This document shows positions 26,579 to 36,032 of a DNA stretch of 51,457 nt, piece by piece. The stretch covers positions 1 to 51,457 of the forward strand of contig SHBV01000019.1 of the NCBI GenBank assembly GCA_004211885.1, in the 5' to 3' direction. The notes beneath the pieces were generated by a model, which worked only from the letters and a program-made list of their open reading frames with translations, did no database searches and was not told the origin of the DNA. The DNA is from Verrucomicrobiaceae bacterium (GTDB lineage: Bacteria > Verrucomicrobiota > Verrucomicrobiia > Verrucomicrobiales > DEV007). Every line of letters starts with the position of its first letter. Positions within the stretch are counted from its first letter, which is position 1. A program made the position numbers and the translations under genes.

Positions 26579-28396
26579 TTATTCAATTAGGACAAATTGA
26601 CTGGAGTTAAACAGTGTACGACAAAGCACCATTAGTCCTTCCTCTTGGATAATTCTCATAGCAATTTTTTTCTCTTTGGTGTCCGGTTTTCTGTTAAGGG
26701 CAATTTCCCAGGCCCTATCAATTATTTCTTCGTCGATAAAATTTGATTCAGCTTCAAGCCGTTCAGAGAATTGCTTTGCTTTTCGCAAAACGAATGAACT
26801 GTTTGTTAGGCTAAGTACTTGTGCAGGAGTAGTTGTTGTCTGGCGTTGGGGACAACTGGATGAGGGGCTCGGGGCATCAAACGCGTCGAGTATCGACGGC
26901 CTGCCTCCTCTTGGAGAAAATCTGTAAACAGTTCTCCGATCAAATTCTTCGCCGACCGGGTCCATTGCTATATAATATCTTCCGGCGTTAAAATGCTCTT
27001 CTTTCGTATCTTTATATCCAGGGCCTCCGGCCCTTCTGTTAAGTGTTCCTGAGACCATTAATATGGAATCCCTTAGCGATTCGGCATCAATTCTCCTGGG
27101 CGGGAATCTCCACAATAGTGTTGAATCGGCATCAACTTCATATGCCTTTTTTCTTGTTACTGAGGATTGTCGGTAAGTGGCTGAATTCATGATCAGGCGA
27201 TGAAGATATTTCACTGAATGACCCTCTTCTCGAAATCTGATAGCGAGCCAATCTAGAAGTTTAGGATGAGTTGGTGTTGCTCCATTAGCACCGAAGTCAT
27301 TCGGAGTATTTACAATGCCCCTTCCAAAGTGCCATGCCCAAATCCGATTTACTGCGACTCTTGAAAAGAGTGGATTTCTTTCACTAGTTATCCAATCGGC
27401 CAGTTTGGATCGGCGCTCTGAATCTTTTGAATCTGAATTGATTTGAAACTCATTTTCTTTCCCACCGATACTAGGAATGCTTCCGGGAAGGATCTCTTCT
27501 CCGAGACTTGCTACATTTCCCCTCAGATGAATTTTCATTAGGCCAGGATCTTTTGCTAATACGGTAAAAATTTTTTGTTTGGCGTCTTTTAATCTTTTTT
27601 TTTCACCATGGTATACGCCACTAAGATTTGCAGCGAATGCATAGTAATCTTTTGTACTTATTGGATCAGCTTTGTGATCATGGCATCTTGCACAATGAAG
27701 AGTCATGCCCAGAAAGGCTTGGCCGACAGCACCTATCATTTCTTCGAGTTCGTCTGCTCGGGCCTGTTTTTTAAGAATTTCTTTTCCAGGTAATACTGTG
27801 TTGTGAATGCCAGCCACTAAAAAACCAACTGCAGCATCGCCTCCGCGATCTTTGTATTTGATGTCACCACATATCTGACTTTTAGCGAATTCATTGTAAG
27901 GCATGTCACCGTTAAAAGCTTTTATAACCCAATCTCTGTATGGCCACGCATTGTTGCGCGGTTCATTATATTCAAAGCCATTACTTTCCCCGTACCTTGC
28001 TACGTCAAGCCAGTGCCTGCCCCATCTTTCCCCATAATGAGGAGATGATAACAGGTCATCAATTATTTTGTTATATTTTTTATCAGAAGGTGATAAACAA
28101 AATTCTTCCACTTGATCAGGCGAGGGAGGTAATCCGATAAGGTCAAAATAGACTCGCCGTATAAGTTTGCGCGGGTCCGATTTGGGAGAAGGTGACAAGT
28201 TAGATTTCGCTAATTTATCATAAACGAAATAGTCTATTTCATTTATTGACCAGTGAGCCGATTTATTTCTGATAATCTCTGTTTCTTGGATTTTTTCAGG
28301 AGACAGTGACCACCACTCTTCTTTAGCCTTAGCATTAGTAAGAAAAGGTAAAAGAAAATACAGAAAGGCTATTTTAGCTATCCTAGGAGACACCAT
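26579..28396 (-). CDS. PSD1-type protein (DUF1549 + DUF1553) with CxxCH motif
   Basis: 605 residues with a signal peptide about 1-24. DUF1549 spans about 45-260: INEIDYFVYDKL, RRVYFDLIGLPPSPDQV, SPHYGERWGRHWLDVARY, and C235-AR-C238-H239-D-H241 (CARCHDHKADPI), a haem-c-like or metal site. DUF1553 spans about 320-590: RVAVNRIWAWHFGRGIV, SATYRQSS, TTTTPAQVLSLTN. Many homologues are longer because an extra cytochrome (PSCyt1) domain precedes DUF1549; it is absent here, and the spacer between domains is short. It is the first gene of a PSD1-DUF1501-FG-GAP operon whose promoter should lie in the 116-base divergent gap before 28513. The reaction is unknown; an oxidative step in carbohydrate breakdown is often suspected. 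Confidence 0.9.
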   Translation of the reverse strand: MVSPRIAKIAFLYFLLPFLTNAKAKEEWWSLSPEKIQETEIIRNKSAHWSINEIDYFVYDKLAKSNLSPSPKSDPRKLIRRVYFDLIGLPPSPDQVEEFCLSPSDKKYNKIIDDLLSSPHYGERWGRHWLDVARYGESNGFEYNEPRNNAWPYRDWVIKAFNGDMPYNEFAKSQICGDIKYKDRGGDAAVGFLVAGIHNTVLPGKEILKKQARADELEEMIGAVGQAFLGMTLHCARCHDHKADPISTKDYYAFAANLSGVYHGEKKRLKDAKQKIFTVLAKDPGLMKIHLRGNVASLGEEILPGSIPSIGGKENEFQINSDSKDSERRSKLADWITSERNPLFSRVAVNRIWAWHFGRGIVNTPNDFGANGATPTHPKLLDWLAIRFREEGHSVKYLHRLIMNSATYRQSSVTRKKAYEVDADSTLLWRFPPRRIDAESLRDSILMVSGTLNRRAGGPGYKDTKEEHFNAGRYYIAMDPVGEEFDRRTVYRFSPRGGRPSILDAFDAPSPSSSCPQRQTTTTPAQVLSLTNSSFVLRKAKQFSERLEAESNFIDEEIIDRAWEIALNRKPDTKEKKIAMRIIQEEGLMVLCRTLFNSSQFVLIE

Positions 28397-28512
28397 TATT
28401 TCATTTTAGCATAAGGAATTGATGGCCAACAAGTGGAATAGAGAGAGTCATTTCAATTAACTATTCACTCTCAAAGAAAAGTGAACTGTTTTTACACTTC
28501 CAAAATTATTCA

Positions 28513-29682
28513 ATGATACTTAAAGTAATTACTATGCATAAATATATTTTCTCGTTCATTTTAGTGATCGCATCAGCTCTTAATTTAGTTGCTGAACAGA
28601 AGTTAGAAGGAACCATTGATGCTTTCCTTGGAAAATCTTCTCTTGATGTTCAACCGGTTTTTAGAGGCGAAAGATTTGGTAATATTGTAGTGACAATGAA
28701 AGGAACGGTCTTGGCGACTTGGGGAACGAGTCATGTCAGGGCTAAACGAAGTGAGGACGGAGGCAAGACATGGGGTCCTGAAATTGTTATTGCAAAGCCG
28801 GGCTTTCAAACGGGTGGTCTGACCGTAAATGAAACGAACGGGGATATTTTCGCATTCATTGAGGATCGTCATCCGCCTGCTTCCATTACAATTTACAAGA
28901 GCAGTGATGATGGTAAGTCATGGCAGAAGATCCCCACTAATATTAAACCTGATTCAAAAGGAAATGCTCCTTCCATGCACATGAATGAACATGGAATCAC
29001 TTTGAGGCATGGCGAGAACAAGGGCCGGTTAATTAGGCCATCGCGTTGGTACGCCGGCAAGAATGACCGTAGCCTTTGGCCTAAGCACTATACGAACGCA
29101 ATTTACAGTGATGATGGTGGAAAGACTTGGCACACTAGTGATCCTTTTCCGGCAAATGGTACCGGAGAGGCCACTTTAGCGGAACTAAGTGACGGTACCA
29201 TTTATTACAATTCAAGGCGCCATTGGGCCGAGGAAGGTGCAAATCCTAAGAGGCGCTGGACTGCCACTAGTAAGGACGGCGGTAAGACTTGGAATGATCT
29301 CAAGTTCTGTGAAGTTCTTCCAGATGGTCCACAGAATACAAATTATGGTTGCATGGGTGGTCTGACCCGCCTTGCCATTAAAGGCCGTGATATTTTGATT
29401 TATAGTAACTGTGACAGTGCAGGCGGTCGTAAACAGGGAACGGTCTGGGCAAGCTTTGATGGCGGAAAGACCTGGCCAATTAAACGGTTAGTATTTGCCG
29501 GTAGTCATGCCTATTCATCAATCACATCAGGACGACCCGGCACTAAGACCGAAGGCATGATTTATCACCATTTCGAAGGTGGTCCTAAGGGAGGATCGGC
29601 CGTTGCAAAATTCAACCTATCTTGGGTACTTGGAGGAGAGTCGACGGGTGATGGTACGGTCCCATCATGGGTAAAGCCTTAA
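28513..29682 (+). CDS. Exported BNR-repeat sialidase-like glycosidase
   Basis: 389 residues from ATG 28513; ATG 28534 (MHKYIFSFILV) gives an equally good signal peptide ending at VAEQ. Five Asp-box motifs are visible: SEDGGKTWGP, SSDDGKSWQ, SDDGGKTWHT, SKDGGKTWND, SFDGGKTWPI, the signature of six-bladed sialidase/neuraminidase propellers. An FRGERFGN segment supplies a possible N-terminal arginine of the arginine triad, and other arginines (RPSRWY, SRRHW) lie where the rest are expected, with a YSSI segment near the end. Bacteria of this group carry many such proteins, some acting on other acidic sugars or inactive, so sialidase activity is not certain. It faces a hydrolase gene with a 3-base gap. 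Confidence 0.85.
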   Translation: MILKVITMHKYIFSFILVIASALNLVAEQKLEGTIDAFLGKSSLDVQPVFRGERFGNIVVTMKGTVLATWGTSHVRAKRSEDGGKTWGPEIVIAKPGFQTGGLTVNETNGDIFAFIEDRHPPASITIYKSSDDGKSWQKIPTNIKPDSKGNAPSMHMNEHGITLRHGENKGRLIRPSRWYAGKNDRSLWPKHYTNAIYSDDGGKTWHTSDPFPANGTGEATLAELSDGTIYYNSRRHWAEEGANPKRRWTATSKDGGKTWNDLKFCEVLPDGPQNTNYGCMGGLTRLAIKGRDILIYSNCDSAGGRKQGTVWASFDGGKTWPIKRLVFAGSHAYSSITSGRPGTKTEGMIYHHFEGGPKGGSAVAKFNLSWVLGGESTGDGTVPSWVKP

Positions 29683-29685
29683 TTT

Positions 29686-30825
29686 CTAGGGAAGCGGCGT
29701 GTTCGGAGGAACTGCATTGTCCGGATACTTTCCATTGAAGACCATCATCTCCTCTTGTGTTTGAACTTTAACAAAGGATTCATCAATTTTACCGTCCTTG
29801 CCCTTAACGAGTTTGAGATCAAGGTTCAGGTGCTTTGCAAGGAAAGGATAAGCTGCCATTCTTTTTGATAAGCCATAGTCATGCCCCTCATTTTTGAAAT
29901 GTGCATTTTCTACTTTGTTCGTTGCTCCGTAAAGGTCATAAACATGTTTAATGAATGGAAACTCGGTTCTGGGGGTCATTAGTGTCCAATCCTTTCCGTT
30001 GGATACAATGAGTTGAGGCTTGGGCGCGGCTAGAGCGGCAATTTCCGCATTATTTGTTTTATGTGTTTCGCTCCAGTGAATGGGCATTCCGCTCTCACAG
30101 ACGCAACCTCCAAAGAAATGTGCAGAGACCTGACACACCGGCACAGAAACTTTGACTCTTTCATCCAGTGCGGAGAGAATGAATGTCTGTGTCCCTCCGC
30201 CAGAGCATCCCGTCATTCCTATCCTCTCTGAATCAACATTTGGGAGACCTAAGATAAAATCAAGAGCACGCATACTGTTCCATGTTTGCATTCTGAGAAT
30301 TTCAGGTGTTCTCCTGTGATCCCAACCAACCTCTTTTGAATCACCGTATCCGATCATGTCATACTGAAAGACAGCACAACCCATCTTAGCTAGGACCGCG
30401 CACCGAGTTTGTCTGGCGGCATTGAATCTTCCTCCGTGTCCGTGTGGGCACAGTATACCTGCCAATGAGCCTTTGAATTTTGTAGGACGGTACAGGGTGC
30501 CGGTCACGAAATGTCCCGGTGAGCTTTCTATGGCTACATTTTCAGTGGTATAATCTTCGTGGGTTTGTTTTTTGACATAGCGCGGGTTCAGTGGCTTGCG
30601 TTCAGGCAGTTCAGTTAGTTTTGCACCTTTTAAGATTCCTTTTATGACTGTATCTTTTCTTTTTTTCCAATTCTCAAGATCCTTTGTGTTTTTCCTAATA
30701 GATTCCAGTTCTGCTGAGGCCTGTTCTGGTTTTTGAGCATGGCCTACCCTTAGCTTTGGTTTTGAAAGTGAAATGATAGGATTGATGAATATCAGTGAAG
30801 TTAAAATCAATGGAAACGTTTTCAT
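29686..30825 (-). CDS. Exported alpha/beta hydrolase, acetyl xylan esterase / dienelactone hydrolase-like
   Basis: 379 residues with a signal peptide about 1-20. Motifs: LCPHGHGG at 126-132 (oxyanion region), G206-C-S208-G-G nucleophile elbow ([11 protein letters not shown]), and a C-terminal NEGHDYG with the catalytic histidine. The cysteine-rich [10 protein letters not shown] after the nucleophile is typical of a planctomycete/verrucomicrobial group annotated as acetyl xylan esterases. The N-terminal 30-100 region is helical and charged ([17 protein letters not shown]). It would act on esters of polysaccharides in the periplasm. It stands alone between a convergent sialidase-like gene and the photolyase operon, whose last gene ends 104 bases upstream. 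Confidence 0.82.
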   Translation of the reverse strand: MKTFPLILTSLIFINPIISLSKPKLRVGHAQKPEQASAELESIRKNTKDLENWKKRKDTVIKGILKGAKLTELPERKPLNPRYVKKQTHEDYTTENVAIESSPGHFVTGTLYRPTKFKGSLAGILCPHGHGGRFNAARQTRCAVLAKMGCAVFQYDMIGYGDSKEVGWDHRRTPEILRMQTWNSMRALDFILGLPNVDSERIGMTGCSGGGTQTFILSALDERVKVSVPVCQVSAHFFGGCVCESGMPIHWSETHKTNNAEIAALAAPKPQLIVSNGKDWTLMTPRTEFPFIKHVYDLYGATNKVENAHFKNEGHDYGLSKRMAAYPFLAKHLNLDLKLVKGKDGKIDESFVKVQTQEEMMVFNGKYPDNAVPPNTPLP

Positions 30826-30929
30826 ATATTCGTAATGATTTAAGATAATAGATGAGCTTAGAATAATATATTCATTAACGTCAATTCACTTCGAATATCC
30901 TGTCAAGATCAGTGGATAATTGAAAATAT

Positions 30930-32471
30930 TTAAATGTACTGATTGGTTTCGAGTGCTTTAAGAAATGTTTTACTGTCTTTCCTGATGAGATCTATTTTCT
31001 CGTCGGGCATTTTAGATAAATTTTTATAAGGCATGCCGAGCCTTGGGTTATTAGAGAGTTTCAATTTATTATGATCAAGAAAGTTCCAATAGAGATAATT
31101 GAAAGGACAGGCTTGAGTACCATTTTTCTCCTTAACCTTATACGAGCAACTCTTACAGTAATTTGACATTCTATTGATGTAAGCGCCGCTCGATGCATAG
31201 GGCTTGCTTGCCAATATACCACCATCAGCAAAGAGGACCATTCCACTCACATTGGGCATTTGAACCCATTCATAAGCATCTGCATAGACTACAAGATACC
31301 ATTCATTAACTTCCTCGGGGCTGACGCCAGATAGGAGTAGAAAATTACCTAAAACCATGAGTCTTTGTATGTGATGAGCGTATGCGTTGTCGCTAGTCTC
31401 GGTTATGCATTGAGACAGGCAGTTCATCTTGGTCTTACCGGACCAGAAAAATTTTGGTAGTGGTCGCTTTGCATTAAAGTAATTAAAATTTGCGTATTCC
31501 GGCATTTTTAACCAGTAAATACCGCGAACGAATTCCCTCCAACCAAGTATCTGCCGAATGAAGCCCTCAACTGCATTAATTTTGGCCTTACCCCCAAGGT
31601 AAGCTCTCTCGGCTTCTTTTATAACTTCCAGTGGATCAAGTAGGCCGCAATTAAGATAAAAGCTTATGTGACTGTGGAATAGCCAGGGCTTCCCTTCAAC
31701 CATGGCATCTTGATAATTACCAAAATATTTCAATTTCTCCTCAATGAAGTGTTCTAGAATTTCAGTTGCCTGGTCCCTAGTAACAGCAAAGTGAAAATCT
31801 TTAGAGGATCCGAAATGATTTTTGAACTCTTTTTCAACCAGTTCAATTACTTCAACTGTAATTGCATTTGGTTTGAAGCGAATCGGTTCAGGAATGTTAA
31901 TATTTGTGGGTATCGTTTTGCGATTCTCACTATCATAGTTCCATTGTCCTCCTGCTGGTTTTTCTCCTTCCATTAATGTGGAGGTTTTTTTTCTCATTTC
32001 TCGATAGAAAAATTCCATTCTTAGTTGCTTCCTCCCCGTTGCCCATTCTTTAAAATCATTTAGAGGACTTAGAAATCTGGTATCATCGCAGATCTTAACA
32101 GGCACGGAGATTTGGTTCTTCCAGTCTTGAATCTCGGCAAGCAGGCGATGTTCACCGGGGTGAGTAACCTCGATCAGTCCAAACTTTTCTTTTTTAAGGT
32201 TTCTTTTTATTTCGCCCAATAACGAACCCGTATTTTTTGGGTCATCATATTTCACATAATTAACGCGAATGCCCTGACTGATGAGTTCTTGAGCAAAGTG
32301 TCTCATGGCCGAGAAAATGAGAATAATTTTCTTTTTGTGATGCTTCACGTAAGTCGCTTCAGTTTTGACTTCGCACATGAGAACAATGTCATTGTCCTTA
32401 TCAATGCCTTTTAAGCTCTCCAATTTGTCGGAGAGCTGGTCTCCTAGAACCAACCTCAAAGTCTTGGGCAT
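30930..32471 (-). CDS. phrB: Prokaryotic (6-4) photolyase / FeS-BCP cryptochrome family
   Basis: 513 residues, cytoplasmic. The start LRLVLGDQLS is typical of the photolyase-related (DPRP/FeS-BCP) family. The four iron-sulfur ligands fall at C351 (MNCLSQC), C439, C442 (YCKSCSY) and C455 (ACPFNY). These are one residue off the positions I recall for Agrobacterium PhrB (350, 438, 441, 454). The FAD-domain block VEGFIRQILGWREFVRGIYW and AYAHHIQRLMVLGNF with tandem histidines is intact. The family repairs (6-4) photoproducts with FAD, a lumazine-type antenna and a [4Fe-4S] cluster. It follows a CPD photolyase by 6 bases, so one transcript would cover both main UV lesions. The phrB symbol refers to the Agrobacterium usage, not the E. 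coli CPD enzyme. Confidence 0.9.
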   Translation of the reverse strand: MPKTLRLVLGDQLSDKLESLKGIDKDNDIVLMCEVKTEATYVKHHKKKIILIFSAMRHFAQELISQGIRVNYVKYDDPKNTGSLLGEIKRNLKKEKFGLIEVTHPGEHRLLAEIQDWKNQISVPVKICDDTRFLSPLNDFKEWATGRKQLRMEFFYREMRKKTSTLMEGEKPAGGQWNYDSENRKTIPTNINIPEPIRFKPNAITVEVIELVEKEFKNHFGSSKDFHFAVTRDQATEILEHFIEEKLKYFGNYQDAMVEGKPWLFHSHISFYLNCGLLDPLEVIKEAERAYLGGKAKINAVEGFIRQILGWREFVRGIYWLKMPEYANFNYFNAKRPLPKFFWSGKTKMNCLSQCITETSDNAYAHHIQRLMVLGNFLLLSGVSPEEVNEWYLVVYADAYEWVQMPNVSGMVLFADGGILASKPYASSGAYINRMSNYCKSCSYKVKEKNGTQACPFNYLYWNFLDHNKLKLSNNPRLGMPYKNLSKMPDEKIDLIRKDSKTFLKALETNQYI

Positions 32472-32477
32472 CTTAAT

Positions 32478-33926
32478 CTATGAGACTTTGACAAGGTTAT
32501 ACTTCTCAAGCGCTTCAGACCGTGACTTTCTTAAATCAACGATCGGGTATGGGTAGTTCTTACCAAGTACGATTTTGGCCCCTCGTAATACATCGTCAGG
32601 AGCTTCCCACGGTTTGTGGATATATTTTTTGGGAAGCTTACCAAGTTCAGGGCAATACTTAATGACATAATTTCCATTTTCATCGAATTTCTCTCCTTGC
32701 AGGACTGGGTTAAAGATCCTGAAAAAAGGTGCCGCATCCGCGCCTGATCCGGCGACCCATTGCCAGCTGGCACTGTTCGATGCAAGGTCAGCATCTAAGA
32801 GACAGTCCCAAAACCATGCTTCACCTTCCCGCCAATCGATGTTTAGATTTTTGACCAGATAAGAGCCAACAATCATTCGTACTCGGTTATGCATGTATCC
32901 GGTCTGCCACAGCTCGCGCATCCCAGCATCGACGATAGGCACGCCGGTCATGCCTTTCTTCCAAGCCTCGAGTGGTAGGCCATCATTTAACCATGGATAA
33001 TTATCGAATTTGGAGTTAAAATTCTTATGTGGAAGGTCCGGGAAATGATAGAGTAAATAATAACTGAATTCTCTCCAGCCGATTTCACTTAGAAAGCAAT
33101 CCATGTCGTTGTTAGATTGAATTTTTTCTACTTTATTGAGTGAAGTGTACCAAATCTGATTGGGCGATATTTCTCCGAAATGCAGATGAGGGCTCAGTTT
33201 AGAAGTGCCCTTGGATCCTGGAACGTTACGGTTTATTCTGTAATCATTGACTGGAGCCTTTAGGAAGCCTTTGAGTTTTTCATTGGCTTCATTTTCACCA
33301 GGTTCCCAAGTTTTAGAGAACTTCTCATGCCATCGAAATTTGGGAATAAGTTTCAGAGAATCAATTCCTTGATTCATCTCATTTAGGTAGAAGAATCTTT
33401 TCTCATTAGGAACCGGGATAGGTTTTCTGGGCTCGGGCCCCTCCAAGCAGCCTCTTCGGTAGAATGGAGTAAACACCTTATATGGTTGGCCTGACTTATT
33501 TAGTATGTCCCAAGGTTCCCAAAGAAGGCTCCCATTATAGGTGCAAATATCTAGGTTAGGTCCTTTGAGTTCCTTTATGATACGTTTGTCTCTGGCTATT
33601 TGCCACGGCTCGTAGTTTCGGTTCCATGTGATCATATCTGCACCTGACTTAGCTGCTAGTTCGGCTAATAAGATCTTTGGATCACCGCTCATTATTATGA
33701 GGGATGAATCTAATTGTTCATTAAGCGAAAGGAGCGATTGGTGTAGCCACCAACGAGTTGCACTGCCAGGGTCATGTTTTCCTCCATTGAAAGTGTCATA
33801 TATATAAACAGGAATAACGTCACCCCGATCACAGGCAGCTGTCAGTGCCGGATTGTCTTTTAGTCTCAGGTCCAGCCTGAACCACATTATGGTTTTTTTC
33901 TTTTTCAATGAAATATTAGGTAGCAC
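32478..33926 (-). CDS. phr: Class I CPD deoxyribodipyrimidine photolyase
   Basis: 482 residues; the first 13 residues (MLPNISLKKKKTI) are not conserved, and the internal ATG at 33887 (MWFRLDLRL) may be the real start. The N-terminal antenna domain starts MWFRLDLRLKDNPAL; the FAD domain has HFGEISPNQIW, EIGWREFSYYLLYHFP, MTGVPIVDAGMRELWQTGYMHNR, and NSASWQWVAGSGADAAPFFRIFNP, the class I signature. It repairs cyclobutane pyrimidine dimers using blue light. It is first in a two-gene operon with the FeS-type (6-4) photolyase and is divergent from a sulfatase gene over 184 bases that must contain both promoters. Confidence 0.93.
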   Translation of the reverse strand: MLPNISLKKKKTIMWFRLDLRLKDNPALTAACDRGDVIPVYIYDTFNGGKHDPGSATRWWLHQSLLSLNEQLDSSLIIMSGDPKILLAELAAKSGADMITWNRNYEPWQIARDKRIIKELKGPNLDICTYNGSLLWEPWDILNKSGQPYKVFTPFYRRGCLEGPEPRKPIPVPNEKRFFYLNEMNQGIDSLKLIPKFRWHEKFSKTWEPGENEANEKLKGFLKAPVNDYRINRNVPGSKGTSKLSPHLHFGEISPNQIWYTSLNKVEKIQSNNDMDCFLSEIGWREFSYYLLYHFPDLPHKNFNSKFDNYPWLNDGLPLEAWKKGMTGVPIVDAGMRELWQTGYMHNRVRMIVGSYLVKNLNIDWREGEAWFWDCLLDADLASNSASWQWVAGSGADAAPFFRIFNPVLQGEKFDENGNYVIKYCPELGKLPKKYIHKPWEAPDDVLRGAKIVLGKNYPYPIVDLRKSRSEALEKYNLVKVS

Positions 33927-34110
33927 CTATATTAAACGGAGATTAAATATGAGTGGATCTGCTTCATAAAATTATTTTTTGGGCAATTTATTTCTTTGAA
34001 TGCCTATTTTCATTAATTGCAATCTGATCCTTGAAGAAGGCTAGGTATTCATATTTAAATGATCTCTAACCTCTCTTATCCTAAAAACCAATTACGAATG
34101 AATTTGCCCG

Positions 34111-35973
34111 ATGATTAAGAAGATATTTTTATTAGGTGTTTTATTTTCACTGCTTTCAGTTCTGCGCATATGTGCTAAACCAAACATACTTTGGATTTCT
34201 GCAGAGGACATTGGCCCTCATTTTGGTTGCTATGGTGATCAGCATGCGATTACGCCCAACATTGATCAATTGTCTTCCGAAGGGACGCGTTTTACTAATG
34301 CTTATACGACTGCAGGAGTTTGTGCGCCTTGCCGCAGTGGAATCATAACTGGCATGTATCAGAACAGTATTGGCACTCACCATATGAGATGTAATGCGGT
34401 CCTGCCTTCATGGCTGAAACCTTTTCCAATTCTTCTTAGGGGGTCCGGATATTATTGTACTAATAACTCCAAAACGGATTATCAGTTTTCAAGACCATCG
34501 ACTAGAGAAATATGGGATCAGAGTGGTTCAAAGGCTCACTGGAAGAATCGAAAGAAAGGTCAGCCTTTCTTTGCGGTATTTAATTATACTGGATGTCACG
34601 AGAGTGGCATCGCTTCTGAAGGTAAGTACAAGGCTGTCACGAGCAATCTTAAATCTGAACAGAGGCAGGATCCGTCCAAGTTAGATACTTTGCCCCCCTA
34701 TTATCCGGACACTCCTGTGGTCCGAGAGGACTGGAAAAGGAATTATGAACTGATCACAGCGATGGATTCTTGGGCAGGATCTCTTATCAAAGAAATTAAA
34801 GATGCTGGGCTTTACGAGGAAACAATCATATTTTTTTGGGCTGACCATGGTGTAGGTTTGCCTCGTGCAAAGCGTTGGCTTTATGGTTCCGGAACGCACA
34901 TTCCTCTGATCGTTCGTGTACCTGGTAAGGAGGGGGGAAAAGTAGATGCGCAATTGGTGAGTTCAGTTGATTTGGGGCCTACAGTATTGAACTTGGCTGG
35001 GATTGAAGTTCCTGAAAAATTACAAGGCAGAGCATTTTTGGGTCAGAAATTATCCACTCCTCGCCGTTTTGTTTTCGGGGCCAGAGATAGGATGGATGAA
35101 AGGTATGATATTATCCGCTCTATTTTTGATGGGCGCTATCGATACATCCGGAACTTTGAGCCTCTGAAGCCCTACTACCAGTACATGAATACACCGGAAA
35201 AAGGAGCGACCATGCGTGAGATAAGGAGAGCCGAGGAGGATGGATCTCTGACTGAAATAGGCAAGATTTTTTCAACTAACAAGAAGCCCGTCGAAGAACT
35301 TTATGATTTTAACAATGATCCTCATGAGATTCGTAACTTAGCAGACAATCCTGAGTACTCAGCACTTTTGAAAAAAATGCGTGTTCATTTGGCGCAATGG
35401 CAATCTGAAATAGGTGACATTGGTCTCATTCCCGAGGCGGAAATCGAAATTAGAGAGAAGAAGGCAGGTTCTAGATTTGAAATTATGAATGAGGAATCAT
35501 CTGACAGGGGTCAGATTCAACGATTAGTATCAATTGCTACAAAAGCATCAGAAGGGCCCTCGGCTCTTGGAGAATTGATTGGTGCCATCTCAGATGAGGA
35601 TCCTGCCATACGTTATTGGGCATTGACTGGCATTGGTAATATAGGAAAAGCGGCCAAGGGAAAAGCATTAGAATTGTCGATGAAGGCAATGAAGGATGAA
35701 TCCCCCAGTGTACGAATCGCTGCTGCTCGGGCAGTGGCTCGCTTAGGTAATACGGATGCAGCACTTGAAGTTTTAAAAGAAGAGCTTCGGTCTAAGCATC
35801 AGTGGGGAAGGCTCGCGGCGACTATTGTCATTGACGAGATGGAGGAATCGGGTCGCAAAATGGTCAAGGACCTGAAGGAGGTCCTAAGTACCAGACAACC
35901 TAATAAATATATTCTTAGAGTTGCGAACCGAGCACTGAATGACTTGCTCGGGACCGAAAATAGGGTCCCTTAA
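34111..35973 (+). CDS. Exported sulfatase with C-terminal HEAT repeats (heparan N-sulfatase-like)
   Basis: 620 residues; ATG 34111 starts a signal peptide about 1-22. The formylglycine motif is C71-A-P73-C-R75-SG. The first metal pair is E32-D33 (WISAEDIG) instead of the usual DD, a substitution typical of this N-sulfatase-like group. The later metal site is WADHGVG, and a lysine/histidine pair follows at GSGTHIP. From about residue 470 the protein continues with HEAT-like helical repeats (DEDPAIRYWALTGIGNIG, DESPSVRIAAARAVARLG). The substrate may be an N- or O-sulfated amino sugar. It is the first of two tandem paralogues (59-base gap) and precedes the deacetylase/NagB-like operon, fitting amino-sugar release. 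Confidence 0.9.
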   Translation: MIKKIFLLGVLFSLLSVLRICAKPNILWISAEDIGPHFGCYGDQHAITPNIDQLSSEGTRFTNAYTTAGVCAPCRSGIITGMYQNSIGTHHMRCNAVLPSWLKPFPILLRGSGYYCTNNSKTDYQFSRPSTREIWDQSGSKAHWKNRKKGQPFFAVFNYTGCHESGIASEGKYKAVTSNLKSEQRQDPSKLDTLPPYYPDTPVVREDWKRNYELITAMDSWAGSLIKEIKDAGLYEETIIFFWADHGVGLPRAKRWLYGSGTHIPLIVRVPGKEGGKVDAQLVSSVDLGPTVLNLAGIEVPEKLQGRAFLGQKLSTPRRFVFGARDRMDERYDIIRSIFDGRYRYIRNFEPLKPYYQYMNTPEKGATMREIRRAEEDGSLTEIGKIFSTNKKPVEELYDFNNDPHEIRNLADNPEYSALLKKMRVHLAQWQSEIGDIGLIPEAEIEIREKKAGSRFEIMNEESSDRGQIQRLVSIATKASEGPSALGELIGAISDEDPAIRYWALTGIGNIGKAAKGKALELSMKAMKDESPSVRIAAARAVARLGNTDAALEVLKEELRSKHQWGRLAATIVIDEMEESGRKMVKDLKEVLSTRQPNKYILRVANRALNDLLGTENRVP

Positions 35974-36032
35974 TTTATGATTGAGAAGTCTCTGATTTAA
36001 TTTTCAACGAGCCGAAACTAATATTTACTATT

